DNA of 6,260 bases from an uncultured Lachnospiraceae bacterium (GTDB lineage: Bacteria; Bacillota; Clostridia; Lachnospirales; Lachnospiraceae): the NCBI GenBank assembly GCA_947068385.1, contig CAMTBF010000232.1:1-6260 (forward strand), written 5' to 3'. The notes beneath the pieces were generated by a model. The model did not search any database, had not been told where the DNA came from, and saw nothing but the letters and a program-made list of their open reading frames with translations. The position numbers and the translations under genes were made by a program. Shown one piece after another: positions 1 through 6,110 of the stretch (within the stretch, counting starts at the first letter, position 1; each line of letters begins with the position of its first letter).

Positions 1-1701
1 GTCCCCGATATGATATTTCAGCATGACGGCAGCCAGATCCAGGGCATCGCAGCCCTCTTCCTCCATCTTCCGTTCCACATAGCTCTTCATCAGATCGATA
101 TCGTCCCGGCCGTGCAGCTCCCAGGAACGGTTCAGGTATTTCTCCGCCTTGGCCTGCATCACCTTGGAGGCATTGGGAAGCTCCCTCTCCTCGATGGTGG
201 TATGGCAGAACCGCTCTATCTGGCGGAGGCGGAAAAGCTCCCTGCCGCTGACGAAGGTGAAAGACCGTCCCGTCTTCCCCGCCCGGCCCGTCCGGCCGAT
301 GCGGTGCACATAATATTCATTGTCCTGAGGCAGGTCATAATTGATGACCACCTCCACATTGTCCACATCGATGCCCCTGGCCGCCACGTCCGTAGCGATC
401 AGGATATTGGTGCTGCCGTTCCGGAAATGGTTCATGGCCACATCCCTCTGGTGCTGGGACATGTCCCCGTGAAGCCCCTCGGCCCGGAACTCCGCCTTCT
501 TCAGCAGCTCGGACACCTCGTCCACCTTGATCTTCGTATTACAGAAGATCAGGCACAGCTTGGGCTGATAGTACTCCAGCAGACGGATGCAGGCCGCGTC
601 CTTGTCGTGGCTCTTCACTCTATAGTATCTCTGGGACACCAGAGGAATCGTCAGCTCCTTTGCCGCCACCCGCACCAGCCTGGCGTCCTTCTGGAACCGG
701 TTGGCGATCTCCAGGATGGGCTGGGGCATGGTGGCGGAGAACAGGGCCGTCTGATGGGCATTGGGAATCTCGCCCAGTATCAGCTCCATGTCCTCCCGGA
801 AGCCCATGTCCAGCATCTCGTCCGCCTCGTCCAGCACTACCATGTTCACGTAGTCAAGCTTGATGGTGCGGCGGCGCATATGATCCATCACGCGGCCCGG
901 AGTGCCCACCACGATCTGCACGTCCTTCAGCCCCCTGATCTGCTTGCTGATGTCCTGTCCGCCATAGACGGGCAGCACCTTGATGCCGTGCATGAATTTG
1001 GCGATGTTGCGGATCTCCTCCGCGGCCTGCATGGCAAGCTCCCTGGTGGGGCAGAGGATGATGGTCTGGAGCTTCCGCAGGTCAGGGTCTATCTTCTGCA
1101 GGGCAGGGATGGCGAAGGCCGCCGTCTTGCCCGTGCCCGTCTGGGCCTGTCCGATGATGTCCTCGCCGTCCAGCAGATAGGGAATGGCCTGCACCTGGAT
1201 GGGCGTCAGCTTCTCGAAGCCCATCTCCCGCACGGCCCGCACGATGCGCTCGTCCAAAAGGGGCTCGATGGAGGCCAGGCTGGCGGAATCCGCGGCCTCT
1301 CCCTCGCTGCCGTCTGTCCGTGCCTGCGGCTTCACGCCCTCTGCGCCCTCTTCCGGCGCAGCCGCTATTGTCTCCATTGTCTCTTCTGTCTCCTCGACCT
1401 CCGCAGAGAGCTCTTCCGCCTCCCACTCGTCGGTCTCTTCCGTTTCCTCAGATTCGTCCGTCCCCGGCTCTTCTTCCATGTCTTCCTGCCCGACAGCTTC
1501 CTCCTGTCCGGCCATGGAGCTTTCCCTGCTCTCCGGCAGCTCCTCCGCCCCATTCCAATCCGTCTCTCCGGCCGTCTGCGCTGCCTCTGTCCGCTCTTCT
1601 GCCTTTGCAGCCTCCTGCATCCCTGCCGCCTCATCCTGACGCTCCGTCAGCTCCTGCTCCGCCGACAGTCCCTGCGTCGGCGCATTGTTCCATTCGTTCA
1701 T
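1..1701 (-). CDS. DEAD-box ATP-dependent RNA helicase, DeaD/CshA-like, 3' end outside window
   Basis: This is a superfamily 2 RNA helicase that would unwind RNA duplexes in ribosome assembly, cold adaptation or mRNA turnover. 567 residues are visible, in frame to base 1, with no stop. All core motifs are present: Q motif (F162, then TPIQ 166-169), motif I GTGKT 189-193, Ia PTREL 218-222, Ib TPGR 267-270, II DEAD 291-294, III SAT 322-324, V ATDVAARGID 436-445 and VI HRIGRTGRAG 466-475. The start at 1701 has a weak GGTAGG site 6 nt upstream. Residues 1-147 are a low-complexity acidic extension: 48 Asp/Glu against 6 Lys/Arg, with 22 of 40 acidic at 68-107. Family members usually begin close to the Q motif. 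The gene follows the acetyltransferase by 54 bp with no terminator seen, so the two are probably co-transcribed. An RNA-binding C-terminal domain, common in this family, may lie beyond the edge. The helicase call is secure; the exact subfamily is inferred. Confidence 0.97.
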   Translation of the reverse strand, partial: MNEWNNAPTQGLSAEQELTERQDEAAGMQEAAKAEERTEAAQTAGETDWNGAEELPESRESSMAGQEEAVGQEDMEEEPGTDESEETEETDEWEAEELSAEVEETEETMETIAAAPEEGAEGVKPQARTDGSEGEAADSASLASIEPLLDERIVRAVREMGFEKLTPIQVQAIPYLLDGEDIIGQAQTGTGKTAAFAIPALQKIDPDLRKLQTIILCPTRELAMQAAEEIRNIAKFMHGIKVLPVYGGQDISKQIRGLKDVQIVVGTPGRVMDHMRRRTIKLDYVNMVVLDEADEMLDMGFREDMELILGEIPNAHQTALFSATMPQPILEIANRFQKDARLVRVAAKELTIPLVSQRYYRVKSHDKDAACIRLLEYYQPKLCLIFCNTKIKVDEVSELLKKAEFRAEGLHGDMSQHQRDVAMNHFRNGSTNILIATDVAARGIDVDNVEVVINYDLPQDNEYYVHRIGRTGRAGKTGRSFTFVSGRELFRLRQIERFCHTTIEERELPNASKVMQAKAEKYLNRSWELHGRDDIDLMKSYVERKMEEEGCDALDLAAVMLKYHIGD

Positions 1702-1755
1702 TCTGAACCTACCTGACTTTCCTTTCCTCAAATCTACGCTGAAAATTTGCGCTGC

Positions 1756-2226
1756 CTATAGTATCTTCTCCATTCCGGTCTTCTGGGGCACCAGCCCGCA
1801 GCCTTCATAGAATCTCTTCGCACCCTGATTGCACTCCCATACGTTCAATGTCAGGTTATAGCAGCCCTCTCTTCTGGCAAACTCCAGCACATGCTCATAC
1901 AGGCTTCTGCCTATATGCTTCCCTCTTAAGCCCTCGTCCACACATAAATCATCGATATACAATGTCCTGATATTCGTCAATATGTTGTCGTTAAAATGCT
2001 GTTGAAATACGCAGAATGCATAGCCCATTACATATTCGTCCTCATCTACCGCAACGAATACGGGCCTTTTGTCATCGCATAAAATAGCCAGAAGCTCCTC
2101 GTCCGTATACTTTTTCGTGTCGCCCTTGAACAGATCCGGCCTCCCGTCGTGATGCACCGCCAGGACCTGTCCCAGCAGCCTGCCTATTCCTATCAGATCC
2201 CTTTCTTCCCCACGTCTGATAACCAT
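1756..2226 (-). CDS. GNAT-family N-acetyltransferase, 156 aa
   Basis: This is a small cytoplasmic acetyl-CoA-dependent acetyltransferase. Its acceptor cannot be read from the sequence; an amine, or a protein N-terminus or lysine, is possible. The single GNAT domain fills the protein. A beta strand at 88-96 (TLYIDDLCV) leads into the acetyl-CoA pyrophosphate loop RGKHIG 101-106, then motif B runs about 124-145 (LTLNVWECN, then RFYEGCGLV). Tyr140 is at the usual general-acid position. The loop has His104 where the classical R-x-x-G-x-G/A has Gly. I chose the start at 2226 because GGAGGA (2234-2239) sits 7 nt upstream. The frame stays open to 2295, but that extension would read through the tandem repeat and lacks a comparable site. 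The gene comes 54 bp before the helicase and is probably its operon partner; a functional link is not shown. Confidence 0.92.
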   Translation of the reverse strand: MVIRRGEERDLIGIGRLLGQVLAVHHDGRPDLFKGDTKKYTDEELLAILCDDKRPVFVAVDEDEYVMGYAFCVFQQHFNDNILTNIRTLYIDDLCVDEGLRGKHIGRSLYEHVLEFARREGCYNLTLNVWECNQGAKRFYEGCGLVPQKTGMEKIL

Positions 2227-2233
2227 ATTCTTC

Positions 2234-2239
2234 TCCTCC
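2234..2239 (-). promoter_or_regulatory. Ribosome binding site of the acetyltransferase
   Basis: GGAGGA on the minus strand lies 7 nt before the ATG at 2226. It decides the start, since the same frame remains open for 23 more codons upstream. Confidence 0.88.
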
Positions 2240-2254
2240 GGAAAGCCTTCTATT

Positions 2255-2283
2255 CCATACAGTACATAGCCATACAGTACATA
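2255..2283 (-). repeat. Two tandem copies of a 14-bp repeat upstream of the acetyltransferase
   Basis: TATGTACTGTATGG occurs twice with no mismatch on the minus strand, at 2283-2270 and 2268-2255, with a 15-bp period. Each unit contains the odd palindrome TACTGTA. The pair sits 29 to 57 bp before the acetyltransferase start, where an activator or repressor could bind. It could equally be a slippage duplication. I see no good -10/-35 pair in this leader. Confidence 0.8.
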
Positions 2284-2286
2284 TAC

Positions 2287-2302
2287 GGGCCACATGCGGC
2301 CC
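2287..2302 (-). other. Hairpin GGGCC/GGCCC in the acetyltransferase leader
   Basis: A perfect 5-bp G/C inverted repeat (2287-2291 with 2298-2302) surrounds a 6-nt loop. It lies between the tRNA terminator and the tandem repeat. No U-tract follows, so it is not a terminator. It may be an RNA hairpin or a protein site; the function is unknown. Confidence 0.45.
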
Positions 2303-2325
2303 TGTGTGCAACATGATGCGCACTT

Positions 2326-2365
2326 AAAAAGAATGCCGAAAATATTACATTTCCGAGCATTCTTT
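2326..2365 (-). terminator. Intrinsic terminator of the tRNA-Met gene
   Basis: On the minus strand AAAGAATGC (2365-2357) pairs with GCATTCTTT (2336-2328). The stem extends inward, past one unpaired base at 2356, as CGGAAAT with ATTTTCG (2355-2349 with 2343-2337), closing on a 5-nt loop. The T run RC 2330-2326 overlaps the stem base and continues as TTAAG, so the U-tract is short. The stem starts 5 nt after the tRNA 3' end. Confidence 0.75.
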
Positions 2366-2369
2366 CTAG

Positions 2370-2443
2370 TAGCGAGAGGGGGATTTGAACCCTCGACACT
2401 GCGGGTATGAACCGCATGCTCTAGCCAACTGAGCTATCTCGCC
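2370..2443 (-). tRNA. tRNA-Met (CAT anticodon), elongator type
   Basis: A full 74-nt cloverleaf folds on the minus strand. The acceptor is GGCGAGA with TCTCGCT, including a G-U at 1:72. The D stem is GCTC/GAGC. The anticodon stem is TGCGG/CCGCA with loop TTCATAC, so the anticodon CAT is at 2409-2407. The variable loop is GTGTC and the T loop is TTCAAAT. The discriminator is A. It is the elongator rather than the initiator because 1:72 is not C:A and the anticodon stem lacks three consecutive G-C pairs of the GGG/CCC type. The loop also differs from the usual tRNA-Ile2 sequence. CCA is not encoded: CTA follows the discriminator. The T stem GAGGG/CCCCC contains one A-C mismatch (2393 with 2379). 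Confidence 0.96.
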
Positions 2444-2489
2444 ATATTTGCAAAACGCTTTATTGCCTGTCCGCGCTGCCGACTTTGTT

Positions 2490-2518
2490 AGTATACAATG
2501 AGAAACAAGTTTTGTCAA
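2490..2518 (-). promoter_or_regulatory. Strong sigma-A promoter of tRNA-Met
   Basis: TTGACA (2518-2513), a 17-bp spacer and TATACT (2495-2490) form a near-perfect housekeeping promoter. Transcription should begin near 2483, leaving a leader of about 40 nt before the mature tRNA 5' end at 2443. Such strength fits a stable-RNA gene. Confidence 0.93.
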
Positions 2519-2550
2519 CAAATTTTTTTCATTATTTTACTATTTTTTTG
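2519..2550 (-). promoter_or_regulatory. A/T-rich stretch upstream of the tRNA -35, possible UP element
   Basis: Immediately upstream of the -35 hexamer, 2519-2550 is almost pure A/T on the minus strand, with A7 runs at both ends of the stretch. Phased A-tracts here are the usual setting for contact with the RNA polymerase alpha C-terminal domain at stable-RNA promoters. The assignment rests on composition and position only. Confidence 0.55.
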
Positions 2551-2554
2551 ATTT

Positions 2555-2611
2555 CAGGACACTGTCGGGACGGCCTGCCGCAGACTTCCGCAGGCCGTCC
2601 CGCAAATCCTG
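2555..2611 (-). terminator. Long hairpin after the reductase gene, without a U-tract
   Basis: A perfect 13-bp G/C-rich stem joins CGGGACGGCCTGC (2566-2578 on plus) to GCAGGCCGTCCCG (2590-2602), with an 11-nt loop. An outer 5-bp helix, CAGGA 2555-2559 with TCCTG 2607-2611, extends it across an internal loop. It begins 6 bp after the reductase stop. The minus-strand sequence that follows is A-rich, not T-rich, so classical intrinsic termination is not supported. It could stabilise the mRNA 3' end or act with a termination factor. Confidence 0.5.
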
Positions 2612-2617
2612 GGGCAA

Positions 2618-3367
2618 TCAGGTCCTGGCGGCCCCGTCCACGGACAGAATCACGCCTGTGACGTAGCTGGCCATGTCGCTGGCCAGGTACAGGAAGGCAT
2701 TGGCCACGTCCTCGGGCTCGCCCACGCGGCCCAGAGGGATGCCCGCAATGATGGGCTTGATGACCTCCTCGGGCAGCACTGCCACCATGTCCGTCCTGGT
2801 GACGCCGGGGGCCACCGCGTTGACGCGGATGTTGTCCTTGCCCAGCTCCCTGGCCAGGGACTTGGTCAGGCCGTTGACGGCGAACTTGGAAGCGGGATAG
2901 GCCACGCCGGAGGGCTGTCCGTAGATGCTGACCATGGAGCTGGTGTTCAGGATGACGCCGCCCCCCTGCTCCTTCATGACCTTGGCCGCGGCCTGGGCGC
3001 AGTTGAATACCGCGTTCACGTTCAGGGACATGGTCTTTGCGAAGTCCTCGGGCTTGTAGTCGTAGATGCTCTCCCTGGCGGAGACGCCCGCGTTGTTCAC
3101 CATGATGTCCAGGCTGCCGAAGGTCTCCTTCACGGTGGCCACTGCCTTCTCTACCTCGGCGGGATCTTGCAGGTTGGGGCACAGTCCTATCACCTTGTAG
3201 TCCGGGTTCTCAGCCCTGAGCTTGTCCAGCGCCTTGTCCACGGTCTCCTGCCTGGATCCGCACAGCGCCACCTTTGCGCCATTGTCCAGGTACATCTTCA
3301 CGATCGCGTAGCCGATGCCTCTCGTGCCACCTGTGACCATGGCGGTCTTGCCTTTTAACAATTCCAT
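2618..3367 (-). CDS. Short-chain dehydrogenase/reductase, BaiA/FabG-like, 249 aa
   Basis: This is a classical SDR, an NAD(P)(H)-dependent oxidoreductase acting on a hydroxy/keto pair. It has the full-length single Rossmann domain, with cofactor motif TGGTRGIG 12-19, NNAG 91-94 and catalytic tetrad N116, S144, Y157, K161 (Y-x-A-S-K as YPASK). PG 187-188 and the C-terminal YVTG 235-238 and VDGA 243-246 are also present. From memory, the N-terminal third and the ending SVDGAART resemble BaiA bile-acid 3-alpha-hydroxysteroid dehydrogenases more than housekeeping FabG. No fatty-acid or bile-acid genes are visible beside it, so the substrate is open. Arg16 and Arg39, with Thr42 where BaiA has Glu42, suggest NADP(H). 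The start at 3367 has AGGAGGG 8 nt upstream and its own promoter, so this is a separate unit from the regulator. Confidence 0.94.
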   Translation of the reverse strand: MELLKGKTAMVTGGTRGIGYAIVKMYLDNGAKVALCGSRQETVDKALDKLRAENPDYKVIGLCPNLQDPAEVEKAVATVKETFGSLDIMVNNAGVSARESIYDYKPEDFAKTMSLNVNAVFNCAQAAAKVMKEQGGGVILNTSSMVSIYGQPSGVAYPASKFAVNGLTKSLARELGKDNIRVNAVAPGVTRTDMVAVLPEEVIKPIIAGIPLGRVGEPEDVANAFLYLASDMASYVTGVILSVDGAART

Positions 3368-3401
3368 TTTTAAGTCCCTCCTGTTCCGGTTTTATGTACA
3401 C

Positions 3402-3430
3402 ATTATAGCGATTTCCATGGGAAAAGTCAA
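3402..3430 (-). promoter_or_regulatory. Near-consensus promoter of the reductase, overlapping the regulator stop codon
   Basis: TTGACT (3430-3425), a 17-bp spacer and TATAAT (3407-3402) match the sigma-A consensus at 11 of 12 positions. Predicted transcription starts near 3395, about 28 nt before the reductase ATG. The -35 hexamer contains the TGA stop of the response regulator (3429-3427), so coding and promoter functions share bases. Confidence 0.93.
3412..3424. promoter_or_regulatory. Inverted repeat TTTCC-N3-GGAAA inside the reductase promoter spacer
   Basis: Plus-strand TTTCC (3412-3416) and GGAAA (3420-3424) are separated by three bases and lie wholly between the -35 and -10 elements. 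A repressor bound here would block the promoter. The arms are only 5 bp, so chance cannot be excluded. Confidence 0.35.
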
Positions 3431-4206
3431 CCGCCGGGAGCCGTCTCTCCCTGGCTGCCCTGGCGGATCTCCGAGGGCGTCTGCTGGTAGTAGCCGTGGA
3501 AGTGCTGGTAGAAATAGTTCAGGTTGGAATATCCCACCCCCGCCGCGATGGCGGATATCTTCTCGTCCGTGTTCAGGATCCGCTCCCTGGCCACCTGCAT
3601 GCGGTAGGCCATCAGATACTCGGAGAATTTCATGCCGGTCTCCCGGATGAAGATCTGTCCCAGGTAGGTGGCGTTCATGCGGAATCTGTCGGCGATGCTC
3701 TTCAGGGACACATGCTGCCCGTACTCCATGGCCGTCATCATGACGATTTTCCGGATAAGAGGGGACAGCTCCTCGTATGGCCGCTGCAGGACGAGGTCCC
3801 GGCCCTCCTCCTCTCCCTCCGGCAGGGTGCCGTGGAGCTTTTCCACGATGATCTGCTCCATCCGCTTCAACAGCAGCTTTTTGTCCACGGGCTTCAGCAG
3901 ATAGTCCAGCGCGCCGCAGCGCAGGGCCTCGCAGGCGTATTCGAACTCGTCATAGCCGCTCATCATCACATAGTTGGACTCGATTCCCATGCTGTTCAGG
4001 TGGTTAATCAGCTCATAGCCGAATTCATCGCCGATCCGCACGTCCACCAGGCATACGTCCGGCTTCCAGTCCACCATATGGGAGATGACCTCGGCGCAGC
4101 TCCTGGCCGTGCGCACCCGGCCGAAGCCCAGGGCCCTCCAGTCCAGGATCCTGCTGATCCCCTCCAGGACCGCAGGCTCATCGTCCACTATCAGCAATGT
4201 ATACAT
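3427..4206 (-). CDS. Response regulator, REC plus AraC-type DNA-binding domain (YesN-like), 259 aa
   Basis: This is the DNA-binding partner of the adjacent sensor kinase. The receiver domain (about 1-120) has acidic pocket D8 and D9, phospho-acceptor D55, S83 as the switch hydroxyl and K105 before P106. After D55 it reads VRIGDEFG instead of the usual R-M-P-x-M-D-G. A linker of about 25 residues containing EEE 132-134 leads to the AraC-type domain at about 150-249. The first helix-turn-helix is near 167-190 and the second near 216-249, with the family signature IAAGVGYSNLNYFYQHF ending in TPSEIR. Start 4206 is chosen because AGGAGG (4213-4218) lies 6 nt upstream and MYTLLIVDDE is the expected REC beginning; the frame is open to 4275 but with no better start. 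It overlaps the kinase gene by 29 bp, implying translational coupling. Its targets are probably sugar-uptake genes beyond the right edge, by family analogy. Confidence 0.95.
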   Translation of the reverse strand: MYTLLIVDDEPAVLEGISRILDWRALGFGRVRTARSCAEVISHMVDWKPDVCLVDVRIGDEFGYELINHLNSMGIESNYVMMSGYDEFEYACEALRCGALDYLLKPVDKKLLLKRMEQIIVEKLHGTLPEGEEEGRDLVLQRPYEELSPLIRKIVMMTAMEYGQHVSLKSIADRFRMNATYLGQIFIRETGMKFSEYLMAYRMQVARERILNTDEKISAIAAGVGYSNLNYFYQHFHGYYQQTPSEIRQGSQGETAPGG

Positions 4207-6016
4207 TTCCGTCCTCCTCTCCGGAGATTCCATCCCCCGTTTTCCTTTCGACTCCGCCCTGTCCCCCGTCTGCATGGGCCGGGGGCGGCAGGAAGACCGA
4301 GAGGAAGAAGCCCCCTTCCTCCTGGTTCCCGATCTCCATCCGGAATCCCTCCCGGTAGAAGTACTTTAATCTCATATAGACATTGCGCAGCCCGATGTCC
4401 GCCTGGGGGCTGTCGTTTCCCTCATACATGTTCCTGCGGATCTCCGGGAGCTTGTCCGGAGGCGCCCCCGCGCCGTTGTCCAGGATTTGGATCTCCACGC
4501 CCCCGTCCCGCTCCCTGCCGGTGACGATCAGCAGGTTGTATTCGCTCTCCCTGTCGAATCCGTGGGCGAAGAAGTTCTCCGCCAGGGGCTGCATCCAGAA
4601 GACCACTGTCCTCCAGTCCCCCACCGTCTGCTCCAGCTCCAGCTGGTAGACGAACCTGTCCCCGTAGCGCATGGCCATAATCTTCAGGTACATTTCCAGC
4701 AGCTCGAATTCCTCCCGTAAAAGGACGGACTCTTTTTTGTGCATCCTTGTACGGTACAGCGTGCCAAGCATAGCGATGGCGTCCGCGGTGTCCCGGTCTC
4801 CCTGCACCAGGGCCTTGGAGCGCAGCATCTCCAGGGTATTATAGAGGAAATGGGGATTGATCTGGTGCTGCAGGGCCCGCATCTGGGTCTCCTGCTGCTT
4901 CAGCTTCAGGATGTACTCCGTCTCTATATAGCCCTCCAGCTTCTTCCCCACGTCCTTCAGGGCCGCCGCGATCATGTCGTACTCCGTCTCCCGGTGCCTG
5001 GCCGGAAGCGCCCGCCGCTGCATCTGGTCGAAGCGGCCGCCCTCCAGGTCGGAGAGCATGGAAAGGATCAGGGACAGGAAATTGGCGTCGGACCGGATGC
5101 TCGCGTAGCTGCTCAGCAGGATGCCCCCGTCGATCAACGCCAGTGCCGCCAGCAGCACCAGCAGCATATAGCGGTTGTCCCACAGGGCGGAGCCGATGTC
5201 CTTTGCCACGATGTAGCGGTTGCCGTTCTGGCCGGATTCCAGCTGCATGTAGAACACCCCCCGGCCCCCTTCGTCCCGGAACCACCCGCTCCTCTCCGTC
5301 CCCTGGAGGGCCGTGTCCATCCAGGCCTCCTGATAGCCCTCCAGGCCGCTGTCCCACAGGGCGCCTCCGTCCGCCTCCAGGACCTTCCAGGCAGCCCGGA
5401 TCCCCCCGTCCGCGCTGTAGATCTCCCTGCTGTCCACCCAGAACTCCATGGTGCCCATGATCCTCCCCATGTCCCGGGGATCCCTGACGGAGCACACCGC
5501 CACGAGGATATCCCCAAAAAGGGATTCCTTTTCCCCATTCCCGTCAAAGGACAGGCATACGTCCATATTCTGGAGCCATATGGTCTTCGTCCCGCTGTCC
5601 GAGCGCAGGGTCACGCTCCTGATCTTGTTCCGGCTGTTGAAAAGGATGTTCTTGATATCGGCCGGAACATAACGGATCTGCGATTTCGTTCCCAGGCTGT
5701 TCTCCCGCCGCAGGCTGATGTACTCCGCCTCGCTTCCCGCCTGGAAGAGCGCGGTCAGATCCTCCATCAGCCGCTCGTTCCCGTAGAGCCCGTTCACATA
5801 TTCCGTCACCCATTCCTGGATATCCGCCAGCTCCTGCTCCCGCTCCAGGAAGCGGCTCTGTGCCTCATTGCCCAGGGCGGTCATCCAGGTATTGACGAAA
5901 AAGGCGGTCATCCCCAGGAACACCACCGTGCTCATCAGCAGCAGGACGGCCACCGTCCCCCAAAATTTCCTCCGGTAAATCCGGTAGCCAAACAAATTGC
6001 CATGATGTCTGCCCAT
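4178..6016 (-). CDS. Membrane sensor histidine kinase, YesM-like, 612 aa
   Basis: This is a two-component sensor that autophosphorylates on His and passes phosphate to the overlapping regulator. A basic cytoplasmic start (RIYRRK 12-17) is followed by TM1 about 18-41. An extracellular sensor domain runs about 45-281 with no motif I recognise. TM2 is about 283-304 and contains Asp296. A linker helix rich in Gln/Glu runs about 354-384. The His_kinase domain has the phospho-acceptor box QINPHFLYN, with H389. The ATPase part has N box PLAENFFAHG with N481, G1 DNGAG 513-517 and the ADIGLRNVYMRL segment 539-550. A poorly conserved Gly/acidic tail (577-612) encodes the regulator's ribosome binding site region. 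I start it at 6016, where AGAGGG (6023-6028) is 6 nt upstream. The frame is open to 6112, but that TTG lies in the U-tract of the preceding terminator. No clear promoter is visible in 6017-6110. Confidence 0.95.
   Translation of the reverse strand: MGRHHGNLFGYRIYRRKFWGTVAVLLLMSTVVFLGMTAFFVNTWMTALGNEAQSRFLEREQELADIQEWVTEYVNGLYGNERLMEDLTALFQAGSEAEYISLRRENSLGTKSQIRYVPADIKNILFNSRNKIRSVTLRSDSGTKTIWLQNMDVCLSFDGNGEKESLFGDILVAVCSVRDPRDMGRIMGTMEFWVDSREIYSADGGIRAAWKVLEADGGALWDSGLEGYQEAWMDTALQGTERSGWFRDEGGRGVFYMQLESGQNGNRYIVAKDIGSALWDNRYMLLVLLAALALIDGGILLSSYASIRSDANFLSLILSMLSDLEGGRFDQMQRRALPARHRETEYDMIAAALKDVGKKLEGYIETEYILKLKQQETQMRALQHQINPHFLYNTLEMLRSKALVQGDRDTADAIAMLGTLYRTRMHKKESVLLREEFELLEMYLKIMAMRYGDRFVYQLELEQTVGDWRTVVFWMQPLAENFFAHGFDRESEYNLLIVTGRERDGGVEIQILDNGAGAPPDKLPEIRRNMYEGNDSPQADIGLRNVYMRLKYFYREGFRMEIGNQEEGGFFLSVFLPPPAHADGGQGGVERKTGDGISGEEDGNVYIADSGR
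4213..4218 (-). promoter_or_regulatory. Ribosome binding site of the regulator inside the kinase coding region
   Basis: AGGAGG lies 6 nt before the regulator ATG, within the last codons of the kinase. The perfect palindrome TCTCCGGAGA (4218-4227) touches its 5' edge and could pair to modulate access. That last point is speculative. Confidence 0.85.
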
Positions 6017-6022
6017 ACAGCG

Positions 6023-6028
6023 CCCTCT
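6023..6028 (-). promoter_or_regulatory. Ribosome binding site deciding the kinase start
   Basis: AGAGGG lies 6 nt upstream of the ATG at 6016, within a longer purine run. In-frame alternatives at 6094 (ATG) and 6112 (TTG) have weaker or no sites, and the latter overlaps a terminator. Confidence 0.7.
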
Positions 6029-6110
6029 CTCCCTGAAGCCAGCACCTCCATGACCTGTAGCTGCGGCCGATTCCAAATCTGTCGCTTCCCGCATCTTTTC
6101 CGTAAACCAC

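Noticed and set aside
10..1716. A 568-codon open frame on the plus strand covering the whole helicase gene
   Set aside because: It is exactly antisense to a helicase with every conserved motif intact. It is rich in Leu/His/Arg with no recognisable domain, as expected from G/C-biased third positions on the other strand.
1729..1749. Possible terminator hairpin between acetyltransferase and helicase (CAAAT/ATTTG)
   Set aside because: It has only five A/T-rich pairs around an 11-nt loop and no T-tract, too weak to separate the two genes.
2255..2283. The tandem repeat as a CRISPR array or LexA box
   Set aside because: There are only two units with a one-base gap, so there are no spacers. The motif does not match the Gram-positive LexA consensus.
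2227..2295. N-terminal extension of the acetyltransferase to a start at 2295
   Set aside because: The extra 23 residues translate the tandem repeat (YVLYG twice) and lack family resemblance. A strong ribosome site points to 2226.
4207..4275. Upstream start of the response regulator at 4275
   Set aside because: The added residues lie inside the kinase coding region and precede a standard receiver beginning. AGGAGG is correctly spaced for 4206.
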